From Amycolatopsis sp. 2-15 (GTDB taxonomy: Bacteria > Actinomycetota > Actinomycetes > Mycobacteriales > Pseudonocardiaceae): a stretch of 64,000 nt of DNA. The notes under the pieces were generated by a model that ran no database searches, had not been told where the DNA came from, and worked only from the letters and a program-made list of their open reading frames with translations. Positions 8,708 to 17,947 of the stretch are shown in pieces. The stretch covers positions 6,852,001 through 6,916,000 of the forward strand of contig NZ_CP127294.1 in the NCBI RefSeq assembly GCF_030285625.1, written 5' to 3'. The first letter of the stretch is position 1, and every line of letters begins with the position of its first letter. Both the position numbers and the translations under genes were made by a program.

Positions 8708-9208
8708 TCAGCCCGGCGTCGCGAGATCCTCCGGGGTGGTGCCCTCGGCGACCGTGACGTCGTCGAACCAGCCGCAGCCAGGGTCGCCGGGCGGGCGGTC
8801 GAAGGCGGTGACATAGGGCATGAGGTCGAGGATCGGCGTGCCGTCGAGCAGATCGACACCCGCGAAGCGCACCGTGTTCCCGATGACCTCCACGATCCGA
8901 ACGAGGCTCAGCCCGATCGGATTCGGCCGCCGCGGCCCACGCATCGCGAAGATGCCCATGAGCCGTTGCGCGCGGCGCAGCAGGTAGGGCACCTGGGTGA
9001 GGCTGGCCAGGGGCCGGTCCGGGCGGTCGAGCCAGCTCGGCAGCCAGGCGTAGCCGAAGCCGGCCAGCCCGTCGAGACCTTCGACGTACTCCGCGGCGAG
9101 CTCGAGCACGCCCTCCTCACCGCGGTTGGCGCCGGCCTGCACGGGCGTGCGCTCGAGTTCCGTGCGGGCAGTGCGGACGTACCCGATGACGGGCAAGGGA
9201 CATTCCAT
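8708..9208 (-). CDS. trmO: TrmO/TsaA family tRNA m6t6A37 methyltransferase
   Basis: This 166-residue protein begins at VIGYVRTARTELERTP and carries the MRGPRRPNPIGLSLVRIVEV motif near residues 95-114 and the LDLLDGTPILDLMPYV-like strand near 123-138, characteristic of the TsaA/TrmO beta-barrel family. Characterised members use SAM to N6-methylate threonylcarbamoyl-adenosine 37 of tRNA. The ATG directly follows the stop of the hydrolase upstream. The C-terminal extension is short, as in other actinobacterial members. Confidence 0.85.
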   Translation of the reverse strand: MECPLPVIGYVRTARTELERTPVQAGANRGEEGVLELAAEYVEGLDGLAGFGYAWLPSWLDRPDRPLASLTQVPYLLRRAQRLMGIFAMRGPRRPNPIGLSLVRIVEVIGNTVRFAGVDLLDGTPILDLMPYVTAFDRPPGDPGCGWFDDVTVAEGTTPEDLATPG

Positions 9209-9932
9209 TCAGGACAGCTCCACTGTGGACAGTTTGGCGAGGGCGCCGACCAGTGCGGGCCACGCCGGTCCGTCCGCCACGACGACGTCCAGGTGCCCGG
9301 CGCCGGGAACCAGCACCAGCTCCGCGCCGGTAGCGGCGGCGTAGTCGCGAGACAGCTGCGTGGGCAGGGCGGTTTCGAGCTCGCCGGGGAAGAGGACGAC
9401 GGGCCCGGGCGGTGTGCCGAGGCGGCGGGGTCGGACTCGGCGTAGCGCTCCGGCACGTCCTGCGGTCCGCCACTCAGCAGCCGGTCGACGGGACCTTCGG
9501 GGTCACGGCGGTGGGCGTCGGCCAGCGCGGCCACCGGGGCGAGCGCGACGACCCCGGGCGCGCCGGGCCGGTGGGCGGCCCACGGCGCGAGCGTGCCGCC
9601 GGCCGAGTGTCCCAGCACCACCACTCGCGCCGGGTCGATCCGGCCCGGCGCCTCGCCCTCGATCAAGCCCGGCAGGGTGTCCACGGCGAGAGCGGTGTCG
9701 GCGAAAGTCTCGGGCGCGCCGCCGCCGCCACCGGGCCGGCGGTACTCCACATTGGCGACGGCGAACCCGTGGCGCGTCAACGCCCGAGCCGGCGGTTCGA
9801 GGTATCCGCGGTCGACGTCGAGCCGCCAGGATCCACCGTGCAGCAGGAGAACGAGGGGTGCGGGAGCGGTCGCGGGAAAAACACGTCGGCGAGCTGGTCG
9901 GTTTCCGGCCCGTACCGCACGGTGAGGTCCAT
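9209..9932 (-). pseudogene. Alpha/beta hydrolase (esterase/dipeptidyl-peptidase-like) with two frameshifts
   Basis: The start MDLTVRYGPETDQLADVFFP is in one frame. The oxyanion-hole segment LVLLLHGGSW, the nucleophile elbow GHSAGG and the body ALDTLPGL to RYAESDPAA are in a second, and the last part, VVLFPGELETALPTQL to the catalytic-His segment GAGHLDVVVADG, returns in a third. One base seems to be missing near 9861-9880 and another near 9418-9432; restoring both gives one continuous hydrolase of about 240 residues ending at TGA 9209-9211, immediately before trmO. All catalytic motifs are otherwise intact, so sequencing or assembly indels are as likely as real inactivation. Confidence 0.75.
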
Positions 9933-9942
9933 GCCGGCCAGC

Positions 9943-11151
9943 CTAGCGAGCGTCCGGCTCCAGCTTCCCCAGTTTCGGGACCAGCACGAGCGAAGCGAGC
10001 ACCAGGCAGCCACCCACCAGTATCGGCGTGCGGACGCCCGCCGCGGTACCGAGGACACCGCCCAGTGCCGCGCCGAGCGGGATGCCACCCCAGCCGATGA
10101 GGCGGTAGGCGCTGCTCACACGCCCACGCAGCTCACGCGGGACCAGGCGCTGGCGCACCGACACGGCCTGCACGTTCCAGACGACGATCCCGAAACTGCC
10201 CAGCGCGTACATCCCGCCCACGAGCACCACGGACGTCGCGAACGAAGTCACCACCAGGGCGCCGCCGATGGCCGCGATGGCGAGACCGATGCGCGCACCG
10301 AGCGGCAACCGGCGCTTCAGCGACCCTGCGACAAACGACCCCAGCACGCCACCTGCGGCGCCCGCCGCGAGGACCAAGCCGTAGGCGAACTCCGGCGCGT
10401 GCAACGTCCCGACGACGAGCAGCACCAGCACCGAGGTCGCCAGCTGCACCGCCAGCGCGGCAATTCCGAGTTCGACCGCGAGCAGCCGCAGCCCGTGGTG
10501 ACCCCAGAGCCAGCGCAGGCCTTCGGCGATCTCCGCGCGCATCGAACGGCCGGAACGGGCCGGCACCGCGGGCCGCGCCCGGACGAACCACATCAGCAGA
10601 GCCGCCACCGCGAACGACGCGGCGTCCACCACCAGCGGCGCCCCAGCCGAAGCAGCGAACAGCGCGGCCCCCAGCGGCGGCCCGACGAACTGCAGCCCGA
10701 TCACCTGACTGCCCTGCAGGCGGCCGTTCGCCGCGTCAAGCCTTGCGGGCGCCACGATATCGGGCAACATCGCTGTGGACGCGTTGTCGAACACCGTCTC
10801 CGCGCACCCCAGCGCGAACGCCAGCACCACCAGCACCCCGACCGGCGGCGTCGCGAGGAAAACCCACCCCGCGGCCGCCGCCACGAGGACGGCGCGGACC
10901 GCGTCCGTGCGCCACATCAGCGTCCGGCGGTCGTGGCGATCGGCCAGCGCGCCGCCGAACAACGAGAACACCAGCCACGGCAGCGACCCGGCCGCCGCGA
11001 CCGCACTCACGGCTCCCGCCGTCGGCGAAACGGCCACCGCGAGCAGCGGCAGCACCGCGACCCGCACGCCGTCGCCCACCACGGACACCGACGCCGCCGC
11101 CCAGACGCGCGCGAAGTCCGGGCCCAGCCGTTCCCCCTGCCCCACCGTCAC
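9943..11151 (-). CDS. MFS transporter, MFS_3/EntS-like drug or siderophore exporter
   Basis: This 402-residue integral membrane protein has about 12 hydrophobic segments and the loop 2-3 motif GGALADRHDRRTLMWRTD near residues 66-83, typical of the MFS_3 group that includes enterobactin exporter EntS and macrolide pumps. A large, basic central loop lies around 190-205. The GTG start is near a terminator-like hairpin that separates it from the transpeptidase upstream. The substrate is unknown; a drug or metabolite efflux role is inferred from family. Confidence 0.88.
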   Translation of the reverse strand: MTVGQGERLGPDFARVWAAASVSVVGDGVRVAVLPLLAVAVSPTAGAVSAVAAAGSLPWLVFSLFGGALADRHDRRTLMWRTDAVRAVLVAAAAGWVFLATPPVGVLVVLAFALGCAETVFDNASTAMLPDIVAPARLDAANGRLQGSQVIGLQFVGPPLGAALFAASAGAPLVVDAASFAVAALLMWFVRARPAVPARSGRSMRAEIAEGLRWLWGHHGLRLLAVELGIAALAVQLATSVLVLLVVGTLHAPEFAYGLVLAAGAAGGVLGSFVAGSLKRRLPLGARIGLAIAAIGGALVVTSFATSVVLVGGMYALGSFGIVVWNVQAVSVRQRLVPRELRGRVSSAYRLIGWGGIPLGAALGGVLGTAAGVRTPILVGGCLVLASLVLVPKLGKLEPDAR

Positions 11152-11193
11152 CCGGCCATCCTGCCAGCACCGGGGTCCAGACCACCACGACCG

Positions 11194-11221
11194 CGCGGGG
11201 CGGGAACCTCCCCACCCCGCG
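11194..11221 (-). terminator. Hairpin between the L,D-transpeptidase stop and the MFS start
   Basis: CGCGGGG pairs with CCCCGCG, extended by GGG/CCC after one mismatch, around a short loop. It begins about ten bases beyond the transpeptidase TGA in its direction of transcription. It likely ends that transcript. Confidence 0.5.
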
Positions 11222-11231
11222 ACCGTCTGCC

Positions 11232-11666
11232 CTACTTCACCACCTGGACCACGTCACCCGGGTGGAGTGCGTTGTAGAACGCCACCGCGTCGGCGTGGGA
11301 GAGGTGGACGCAGCCGTGCGACTGCACCTTCAGGCTGCCCTGGTGGAACGCCACCCCGGTGGTCGTGAAGAAGACCGAGTACGGCATGGGCCCGTTGAAC
11401 TGCTTGCTGTAGTGGTCGATGTCCTTGTACTGCACGTGGAACGTGCCGGCCGGCGTCGGGTACGCGGGTTTGCCCACCGTGATGGGGACACCGCCGCGCA
11501 CGACGTTTCCGTTGTCCATCAGCCAGGCCGTGCCGGTGTGCAGCTGCACGCAGGCTTTCGCCTGGGCGCTGCACGGCGCGGTGGCCGCGTTCGCGCCGTC
11601 GGCGAACCCGATCGTGGCCGCGACCGCCGCCGCGCCCGCCAAGGCTGCCGTGATCCTCCACTTCAT
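11232..11666 (-). CDS. Small secreted L,D-transpeptidase (YkuD domain)
   Basis: This 144-residue protein has a Sec signal peptide (MKWRITAALAGAAAVAATIG, cleavage near ANA|AT at 27-28). The remainder is a compact YkuD domain: PTPAGTFHVQYKD, conserved His108 in VAFHQG and the active-site motif SHGCVHL with nucleophile Cys119. It should cross-link or anchor peptidoglycan outside the membrane. It lacks the Ig-like domains of the large mycobacterial Ldt enzymes. Two extra cysteines (32 and 39) near the mature N-terminus could form a disulfide. It appears monocistronic, with a hairpin behind it. Confidence 0.9.
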   Translation of the reverse strand: MKWRITAALAGAAAVAATIGFADGANAATAPCSAQAKACVQLHTGTAWLMDNGNVVRGGVPITVGKPAYPTPAGTFHVQYKDIDHYSKQFNGPMPYSVFFTTTGVAFHQGSLKVQSHGCVHLSHADAVAFYNALHPGDVVQVVK

Positions 11667-11729
11667 CGTTCTGCCTCCCGTCAGTCACAGGAAGAATTCC
11701 CCGGCCGGCGAGTTTCCAACCAACCGTGA

Positions 11730-12290
11730 TCAGAGAGTGCGCCAGGACAACGGCGACAGCGCCAAAGCCGCAGCGGCGACACGGCGGGCCGTCTCCGTGA
11801 ACAGGCCGGTGGACGCCGAGTCGATCCACTCGTCTACTGTGGACACGCCCGCGGAGCGGTATTCCAAGGCCTGCAGCAGCATTTCCAGCTTGTCGGCGTC
11901 CTTCGCGCAACGCGCCTCAGTGGACTGCCGCGCCTCGTACTCGTCGACAGCCTCGCGCACCACCGCCCGCGAACGCGACGGCAACGCCGCCGTCTGGTCC
12001 GCCGTGATCGCCCGCGGGTCCGGCTTCACCAGGTACGGCCCGGCCGAATGCGGCAGATCACCCGTACGGGTCTCCTGCGTGTCGTGCCAGATCGCCAGAA
12101 ACGCCGCGCGCTCGGGCGACGCGCCTTCCTCCGCGGCCAGTAGCGCCGCGAGCTGCGCGGCCCGCACGCTGTGCTCGGCCACCGACTCAGGGTCGCGCAC
12201 GCCGGCCTGCCACCAGCCACTGCGGCGGACGCGCTTGAGCACCCCCAGTTCGTAACCGAACGCGGCCAGCGCGGCGGGCTCGTCAGCCAT
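11730..12290 (-). CDS. HD-domain hydrolase, YfbR/5'-deoxynucleotidase-like
   Basis: This 186-residue protein starts at the ATG at 12290 (MADEPAALAAFGYELG). It carries an HD metal site: EHSVRAAQ (His near 40), the IWHDTQETRTGD pair near 68-79, and DADKLEMLLQALEY, with the distal Asp. That order is typical of YfbR-like HD phosphohydrolases, which dephosphorylate deoxynucleoside 5'-monophosphates. An in-frame upstream extension is rejected because the added residues are basic and lack family match. Function is by family. Confidence 0.85.
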   Translation of the reverse strand: MADEPAALAAFGYELGVLKRVRRSGWWQAGVRDPESVAEHSVRAAQLAALLAAEEGASPERAAFLAIWHDTQETRTGDLPHSAGPYLVKPDPRAITADQTAALPSRSRAVVREAVDEYEARQSTEARCAKDADKLEMLLQALEYRSAGVSTVDEWIDSASTGLFTETARRVAAAALALSPLSWRTL

Positions 12291-12439
12291 GTCTGCGTAC
12301 TCCCCGGGTCGGTGATCTCCGGCGCCCAGCCTAGGCGGCCGTCGACCTCGAAGCATCGACGCAGTCAGGTTCCCGAGACGTTGCGCGGCCCCCGAGGTCA
12401 ATCCGGTGGCCGTACTGGGTCAGGAAGCCAGTCCGCTGC

Positions 12440-13321
12440 TCATTCCTTGACCGCGCCCATCGTGAAACCGGCGACGAACCGGTCCAGGAACCAGGTGAAC
12501 ACCAGTGCGATCGGCACGGCCACCAGCACGGTGGCGCCCTGCAACGACTGCCAGAAGAACACGTCACCGCGCACCAGCTGGGTCGGCACCCCGATGCTCA
12601 CCGACATCTGGTCCGTCGGGGCGACGAAGGCGAGCGCGTAGATGAACTCACTCGCCGTCAGGGTGAATGCGAACACGACCACCGCGATGATGCCGGGGTA
12701 CGCCAGTGGCAGGACGGCCCGCACGAACGCACCCACCCGGCTGTAGCCGTCGACCATGGCCTGTTCCTCGATGTCCTTCGGGATGTTCTTGAGGAATCCC
12801 ATGAGCAGCCAGACCGAGACCGGGATGGTGATGGTCGGGTAGATCAGGACCAGCGACCACGTCGAGTCCTGGAGCCCGACCGCCACCACGATCCGCGACA
12901 AGGCGAGGAACAGCAGGCTGGGCGGCACGAGGTAAACGAGGAAGATACCGATCGCCATGGGCCCGGACCACGGTCGATCCAGCCGGGCCAGCGCGTACGC
13001 GGCGGGGAGGCCGAGTGCGAGCGTGATCAGCACGACGAGGACCCCGACCAGCAGGGTGTTGGCCACGAAGGTCAGGAATTCGGTGTCGGTGAACAGGTAG
13101 CCGACGTGGTCCGAGGTGGGCGGCCGGTTGAACACGAACGGGTTGTTCTGGGGGTTGTACAGGTCCCGGTTCTGCTTGAACGCCGTGATCAGGCTCCACA
13201 GGAAGGGCGCCGCGCAGATCAGCGCCGCCACGATCGCCGTCAGGTACAGGCCCACCCGGGCGAGCACGTGGCGCCTGGCGTATCGCTGCCGCAGCCGTCC
13301 GGCTTCCTCGGCGGTGGTCAT
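12440..13321 (-). CDS. Carbohydrate ABC transporter permease (MalG-like, CUT1)
   Basis: This 293-residue inner-membrane protein has six hydrophobic segments and the EAA loop KNIPKDIEEQAMVDGYSRVG near residues 183-202, which docks on the ATPase. The long first periplasmic loop (KQNRDLYNPQNNPFVF) and C-terminal FVAGFTMGAVKE fit the MalG half of CUT1 sugar importers. Its ATG overlaps the stop of the other permease (ATGA). It is the last gene of the binding protein-ATPase-permease-permease operon. Confidence 0.92.
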   Translation of the reverse strand: MTTAEEAGRLRQRYARRHVLARVGLYLTAIVAALICAAPFLWSLITAFKQNRDLYNPQNNPFVFNRPPTSDHVGYLFTDTEFLTFVANTLLVGVLVVLITLALGLPAAYALARLDRPWSGPMAIGIFLVYLVPPSLLFLALSRIVVAVGLQDSTWSLVLIYPTITIPVSVWLLMGFLKNIPKDIEEQAMVDGYSRVGAFVRAVLPLAYPGIIAVVVFAFTLTASEFIYALAFVAPTDQMSVSIGVPTQLVRGDVFFWQSLQGATVLVAVPIALVFTWFLDRFVAGFTMGAVKE

Positions 13322-14256
13322 CGCACCTCGATCCGGCGCACCGCGCGCAGGATGAGCACCGCCGCGGCGAGCAACAGCGGGAACAGGAACAGCGCGATGA
13401 CGGCGCCCTGGGCGACGTCGCCGCCGTCGATGCCGCGATAAAAGGCCCAGCTGGCGAGCACCTGCGTGGCGTCGTTCGGGCCACCGCGGGTGAGCACGCG
13501 GACCACCGCCATGTCGGTGAACGTGAAGATCGCACCGAACAGCGCGGCGACCGCCGCCACCGGGAGGACCAGCGGGATGGTGATCTCGAACATCCGGCGC
13601 CAGTACCCGGCTCCGTCGACCCGCGCGGCCTCGTCGATGTCCTTCGGAATGGCCATCAGCCCGGCCATCATGATCACCGCGGCGAGCGGGGTCAGCCGCC
13701 AGACATGGACCACGATCACCGAGGCCATCGACAGGCCGGGCTGGCCGAGCCAGTACATGTTCTCCGCCGGACCGAGCGCGCCGAACTGCCGCAGCATCCA
13801 GTCGATCGGCGAGTAGATGGAATCGAGCAGCCAGAGCCACGAGATCGAAGACAGGGCCACCGGCGTCGTCCACGCCAGCAGGACCAGGAAGCGGACGAGC
13901 CACTTGCCACGGAAGTCCGCGATGAGGATGTTGGCGAGCACCTTGCCCAGCACCACGATCAGGACCATCGAAATGAGGGTGAACACGAACGTGTTGCCCA
14001 GCGCCCGCCAGAACACGGGGTCGTGGAAGACCCGCTCGAAGTTGCGGAAGCCGACGAAATCGTAGGAGGGGTCCCCTGCCGTCACGTCCGAGAACGCGAA
14101 CGCGATGGCGAGCACGAACGGAACGCCGACCAGCGCGGCGATGTAGACGATGCTGGGCAGCAGGAAACCCCACGCCAGCAGGCCGTCGCGATCCGCCAGC
14201 CGGCGCCGCGCCGGCGCGGTCGCGGGACTGGTGACGGTGTCGGTGGCGGTGGCCAT
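13318..14256 (-). CDS. Carbohydrate ABC transporter permease (MalF/UgpA-like, CUT1)
   Basis: This permease has about 312 residues and six membrane segments, with the EAA motif MAIPKDIDEAARVDGAGYWR near 205-224. The ATG at 14256 is chosen because GGTGGG sits four bases upstream and it follows the ATPase stop by one base; a GTG nine bases further upstream is possible. It pairs with the MalG-like permease to form the channel of a CUT1-type sugar or sugar-alcohol importer. Confidence 0.92.
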   Translation of the reverse strand: MATATDTVTSPATAPARRRLADRDGLLAWGFLLPSIVYIAALVGVPFVLAIAFAFSDVTAGDPSYDFVGFRNFERVFHDPVFWRALGNTFVFTLISMVLIVVLGKVLANILIADFRGKWLVRFLVLLAWTTPVALSSISWLWLLDSIYSPIDWMLRQFGALGPAENMYWLGQPGLSMASVIVVHVWRLTPLAAVIMMAGLMAIPKDIDEAARVDGAGYWRRMFEITIPLVLPVAAVAALFGAIFTFTDMAVVRVLTRGGPNDATQVLASWAFYRGIDGGDVAQGAVIALFLFPLLLAAAVLILRAVRRIEVR

Positions 14257-14257
14257 C

Positions 14258-15301
14258 TCACCCACCGTCCAGGCGGACCGGCTCGGAGCGTTGCCCGCTC
14301 TGCGTGTCGAAGAACCGCAAGCGCGCGCCGGGCACGGCGAATTCGTGCGTCTCGCCCGTCGCGATCGCGGTGTCCACTGTGGCCGGAAGCCGGGCGACTA
14401 CCCTGGTGCGCTCGCCGATCCGCGACACCGTGCCGTACACGTGCCGGTCGCCAGAGAGGTATTCGAGCCGCTCAACGGCCAGCGGCATCGTGACACCCTC
14501 GCCGGCGGGGACGTTCTCGACCGGCAGCAGGTGCTCGGGGCGGAACCCGACCAGCTTGCCGTCGTGCGGGATCAGGTTCATCGGTGGGGAGCCGAGGAAG
14601 GTCGCCACGAACGTGTCGGCCGGGTCGTCGTAGACCTCCACCGGCGGGCCGGCCTGGTGGACCTGGCCCGCGTTGAGCACGGCGATCCGGTCGCCCAGGC
14701 CCATGGCCTCGGCCTGGTCGTGAGTCACGTAGATCGTCGTGGTTCCCACTTCCTGCTGGAACCGCTTGAGCTCGTCCCGGGCGCTGGCGCGCAGTTTCGC
14801 GTCCAAATTGGACAACGGCTCGTCGAGGAGGAACACCTGGGGGTCGCGGACCAGCGCCCGCGCGAGCGCCACCCGCTGCCGTTCACCACCGGAGAGCTGT
14901 CGAGGTTTGCGGTCCAGCAGCAGCTCGAGACCCAGGAGCTCGGCCGCCCAGCGGGCCTTGCGCTCGCGTTCCTCCCTGGCCATGCCCACAGCCCGGAGCG
15001 GGAACACGATGTTGGCCAGCACGGTCTTGTGCGGGTAGAGCGCGTAACTCTGGAACACCATCGCGATCTGGCGCGCCCGAGGCGGCAGCCCGGTCACCAC
15101 GTGCCCGCCGATCAGCACATCGCCGCTGGTCGGCTGTTCCAGCCCGGCGATGGTGCGCAACAGGGTCGTCTTGCCGCAGCCCGACGGCCCCAGCAGCACC
15201 AGGTACTCCCCGGCCGCGGCGGCCAGACTCACCCGGTCGATGGCGGGCACCCGCCCGCCGTCGAACCGCTTGACCAGGTCGCGAACCTCGACGACCGCCA
15301 T
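14258..15301 (-). CDS. ABC transporter ATP-binding protein, MalK/UgpC family
   Basis: This 347-residue ATPase has Walker A GPSGCGKTTL near 38-47, Q-loop VFQSYALYPH, signature LSGGERQRVALARAL, Walker B VFLLDEPLSNLDAKLR and switch THDQAEAM. After about residue 230 comes an OB-fold regulatory domain with FRPEHL, as in MalK/UgpC-type energy couplers that can serve several CUT1 importers. It starts at the ATG beside 15301, six bases after the stop of the binding-protein gene, and is followed closely by the two permeases. Confidence 0.93.
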   Translation of the reverse strand: MAVVEVRDLVKRFDGGRVPAIDRVSLAAAAGEYLVLLGPSGCGKTTLLRTIAGLEQPTSGDVLIGGHVVTGLPPRARQIAMVFQSYALYPHKTVLANIVFPLRAVGMAREERERKARWAAELLGLELLLDRKPRQLSGGERQRVALARALVRDPQVFLLDEPLSNLDAKLRASARDELKRFQQEVGTTTIYVTHDQAEAMGLGDRIAVLNAGQVHQAGPPVEVYDDPADTFVATFLGSPPMNLIPHDGKLVGFRPEHLLPVENVPAGEGVTMPLAVERLEYLSGDRHVYGTVSRIGERTRVVARLPATVDTAIATGETHEFAVPGARLRFFDTQSGQRSEPVRLDGG

Positions 15302-15306
15302 CGCAC

Positions 15307-16716
15307 TCAGCCGCCGACGAGACCGGCGGCACGCCACTTGGCGAAGACGGCGTTGATCTGTCCCTCCGCCTCGGCGACTGATTGTTGCGGGGTGGCTTCG
15401 CCGCGTACCGCCCTGGCGAACATGTTGGGGATGACGAAGGTGCTGAACACCTCTCCGATGGCCGTGCTGGCCGGCCCCGGATGGCCGATGTTGGCGCTCC
15501 ACGGGATGGCGTCGGCGAGCAGCTTCAGTTTGTCCGGCGGCCGGGAGCCGAACGGGTCGTTCGCGAGCCAGTTCGGCAGCTCGGGGGTCAGCTTGGACCA
15601 AGCCGAGAAGTCGTACAGCTTCGACTGGTAGGTCGCCGAGGCGAAATTGGCGGTGTAGTGCAGCAGGAACTCCTTCGCCGCCGGCACCCCGGTGGCGTGC
15701 TGCGGGATGATCCAGTTGTACAGAACGTGCTGCGCGGCCAGCGCGGTCTCCGGGCCGCGCAACGCCGGGACGAAGAACGTGTCATCGGCGACGGTCGGGT
15801 TCGACCCGGCGGCGGTCCGCCAGGCGGAGATCGAGTTGACGATGTAGGACATCTTGCCGGCGACGAGGCCCTGGTTGTTGCTCGCGGCGTTCCAGGAGAA
15901 CACCTCGGGCGTCATCGCCTGCTGGTAGAGCTTCGTCATGTACTCCACGGCAGCGATCGTTTCCGGCGAGTTGATCGTGACGCGCTCGTTCGCATCCTGC
16001 TCGGACGCCCCGAAGGACCACATCAAGGCTCGCAGCACCATGTTGGAGTCGATCTCCTGAGACATGCCGAGGCCGAGCGGGACACCCTTGCTGTTCTTGA
16101 TCTGCGCCGCGCCCGTGAGGAGCTCGTCCCACGTGGTGGGGCCGTTCGGCATGCCGACGGCCTCCCACAGCGACCTGCGGTAGTTGCCCGGGTCGGGTAC
16201 CCAGCCCGGTGAGTACGCGTAGAACTTGCCGGTGGCGGGGTTGAGGCTGGACTTCTCGCACAGCGGGAGCTGCCGTCCCCAGCGCCCGGTCGCTTCGCTG
16301 ACCAGATCCCGCTGGTCGAGCACGCTCGGCTCGAACTGCGACAGCGTCGCGATGTACTGAATGAGGTCGTGGCCCTGGCGAGCCTGGATCTCGGCCGCGA
16401 TCCGGGTGGGAATCTGCGCCTGGTCGATGTGGTCGACGGTCACGTTGACACCGACCCGGGAACCCCAGTCCCGCGCGAACCGGTCGAACCACACGTCATG
16501 GTTCGGCACGAAGTGGCTCCAGAGAAGGATTTTCAGGTCACCGGACAGCTTTGTGGACGGTTCGCTGAAGGTCTCCTGCGGGGCCTGGACACCGGTGGTT
16601 TCCCCGGTGTCCTCCTCGGAGGCGCAGGCGCCCAGCGCCACCGAGCCCAAGGTGATGGCGGCGGCCGCGCGCAGCACGTCCCGCCTGCTGTGTTGTGAAG
16701 TGAGGAAGTCGCTCAT
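15307..16716 (-). CDS. Extracellular solute-binding protein, Tat-type lipoprotein
   Basis: This 469-residue protein begins at an ATG with GGAGGA seven bases upstream. The N-terminus has a twin-arginine motif (SRRDVLRAA) and a lipobox LGAC near residues 30-33, so it should be exported by Tat and lipid-anchored. The mature part is a family 1 (MalE-like) sugar-binding protein with SAWRTAAGSNP and FVPALRGPE-type segments. It is the first gene of the CUT1 importer operon. About 250 bases of noncoding DNA separate it from the FadR-type regulator upstream; I see no clear promoter in that gap. Ligand unknown. Confidence 0.9.
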   Translation of the reverse strand: MSDFLTSQHSRRDVLRAAAAITLGSVALGACASEEDTGETTGVQAPQETFSEPSTKLSGDLKILLWSHFVPNHDVWFDRFARDWGSRVGVNVTVDHIDQAQIPTRIAAEIQARQGHDLIQYIATLSQFEPSVLDQRDLVSEATGRWGRQLPLCEKSSLNPATGKFYAYSPGWVPDPGNYRRSLWEAVGMPNGPTTWDELLTGAAQIKNSKGVPLGLGMSQEIDSNMVLRALMWSFGASEQDANERVTINSPETIAAVEYMTKLYQQAMTPEVFSWNAASNNQGLVAGKMSYIVNSISAWRTAAGSNPTVADDTFFVPALRGPETALAAQHVLYNWIIPQHATGVPAAKEFLLHYTANFASATYQSKLYDFSAWSKLTPELPNWLANDPFGSRPPDKLKLLADAIPWSANIGHPGPASTAIGEVFSTFVIPNMFARAVRGEATPQQSVAEAEGQINAVFAKWRAAGLVGG

Positions 16717-16962
16717 CACCGACTCCTCCCTCTCGGGAAAATGTGGCAAATCAGTGTAGTCGATGTCGGGCACAGTGGCAGCTCGAGCACAGCGGCAGTT
16801 TGAATGGAACCATGGAGCCACCTACGGCGGCGATCACGCGCAAGACAGCGCAACGTCGTCGGACGTTGCTTCAAACCACCTCGAACCGTTCCACGACCCG
16901 GCCACCCACTGCACCCAACGCGCCGCCTGCTACCAGGCCCCCATCGCCGCGGCAGCGCAGCG

Positions 16963-17691
16963 TCAGGGGTTGAGCACCCGGTCGGTGTAGAAGCGTGTGA
17001 TGTGCTCGGCCACGAGCTCGGCCGCGCGGTCACCGTCTCCCGCCTCGATGGCACGCAGGATCGCCTCGTGCTCGGCCACCAGGTCGGCCGCGACCGCCCG
17101 CCAGTCGGGCAGGCGCGCGAACGCCGCCGCCATCTCCGACTCGACGGCGCCCCGCAGCGCCTGCATGAGGTCGGTGGCCAGCGCGTTGCCCGAGATCCGG
17201 GCGATGCTCACGTGGAACTCGGTGTCCAGCGCGTTGAACTGCTGGTACTCCTGGTCCGCCGCGCGCATGCCCTCGACCAGCTCGGCGAGCCTCGCCACGT
17301 CCTCGGGTGTGCGGGTCGCCGCCGCGCCCCGGGCGGCGTTGCGTTCGAGCTGCACGCGCGTCTCGACCAGATCGGCCAGGCTGATCCGCGCGAGCGCGAG
17401 GTGCAGCCGCAGCAGGTTGGTCAGCGCCGGGGTCGACCGGGCCGTGACGACCGAACCCGCGTCGGCGCCCGAACCCGTGCGGGCTTCGATGATCCCCATG
17501 GCTTCGAGCGCGCGCAGGGCTTCGCGGACGCTGGTCCGGCTCACTCCCAGCGCGCTCACGAGCTCGCGTTCGCTGGGGAGCTTCTCCCCCGCGCGCAGGC
17601 TGCCGTCGAGGATCTTCTCCTCGATCTGCGCCAGGACCTGTTCGTGCATCCGCACGCGGCGCACCGGCTCCCAGGCCGCCTCGGTCGTCAT
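16963..17691 (-). CDS. FadR/GntR-family transcriptional regulator with FCD domain
   Basis: This 242-residue regulator has an N-terminal winged helix (LPSERELVSALGVSRTSVREALRALEAMGII, about residues 36-66) and a C-terminal all-helical FCD ligand domain with FHVSIAR and AEHEAI metal-site histidines. The ATG at 17691 is chosen because the DNA-binding domain begins soon after it. A TGGTATGACCA site lies about 245 bases upstream. The gene lies downstream of the lactate-permease operon and upstream of the sugar ABC operon on the same strand. FadR-type LldR proteins control lactate permeases through TnGTnnnACnA sites, so regulation of the permease operon is plausible but not shown. Confidence 0.85.
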   Translation of the reverse strand: MTTEAAWEPVRRVRMHEQVLAQIEEKILDGSLRAGEKLPSERELVSALGVSRTSVREALRALEAMGIIEARTGSGADAGSVVTARSTPALTNLLRLHLALARISLADLVETRVQLERNAARGAAATRTPEDVARLAELVEGMRAADQEYQQFNALDTEFHVSIARISGNALATDLMQALRGAVESEMAAAFARLPDWRAVAADLVAEHEAILRAIEAGDGDRAAELVAEHITRFYTDRVLNP

Positions 17692-17934
17692 GACCGGTTC
17701 CCCGGCGTCATTCGCCGCGTCGTTTCCGGCATCACTGTGGTCACGCTCCTCCTCGGGTTCGTGCGACCCGCTCAAGGATGGACGCGGCGAGAGGGTCTGC
17801 CTGCGAACCCCGCCGGGCGGGGTCCGATCACAGTGGCGCGACCGGCCCGGAATCTCACCGGAGTTCCTCTGCACCGCGTAGTGCTCACTCAAGGTAATCG
17901 GAGCTCGCAGCCAGTGTCAATATGACCTCTTTGT

Positions 17935-17945
17935 TGGTATGACCA
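17935..17945. promoter_or_regulatory. TGGTATGACCA, candidate FadR-family operator
   Basis: The sequence matches the TGGT-N3-ACCA pattern recognised by many FadR-type GntR proteins. It lies just beyond the stop of the 137-residue protein and upstream of a FadR-type regulator gene. Two related sites occur at 24658 and 25824. Confidence 0.45.
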
Positions 17946-17947
17946 CA

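Noticed and set aside
9412..11277. Plus-strand open frame of about 620 codons opposite the hydrolase and MFS genes
   Set aside because: Arg/His/Gln/Pro-rich with no family signal, and antisense to an MFS gene with clear membrane helices.
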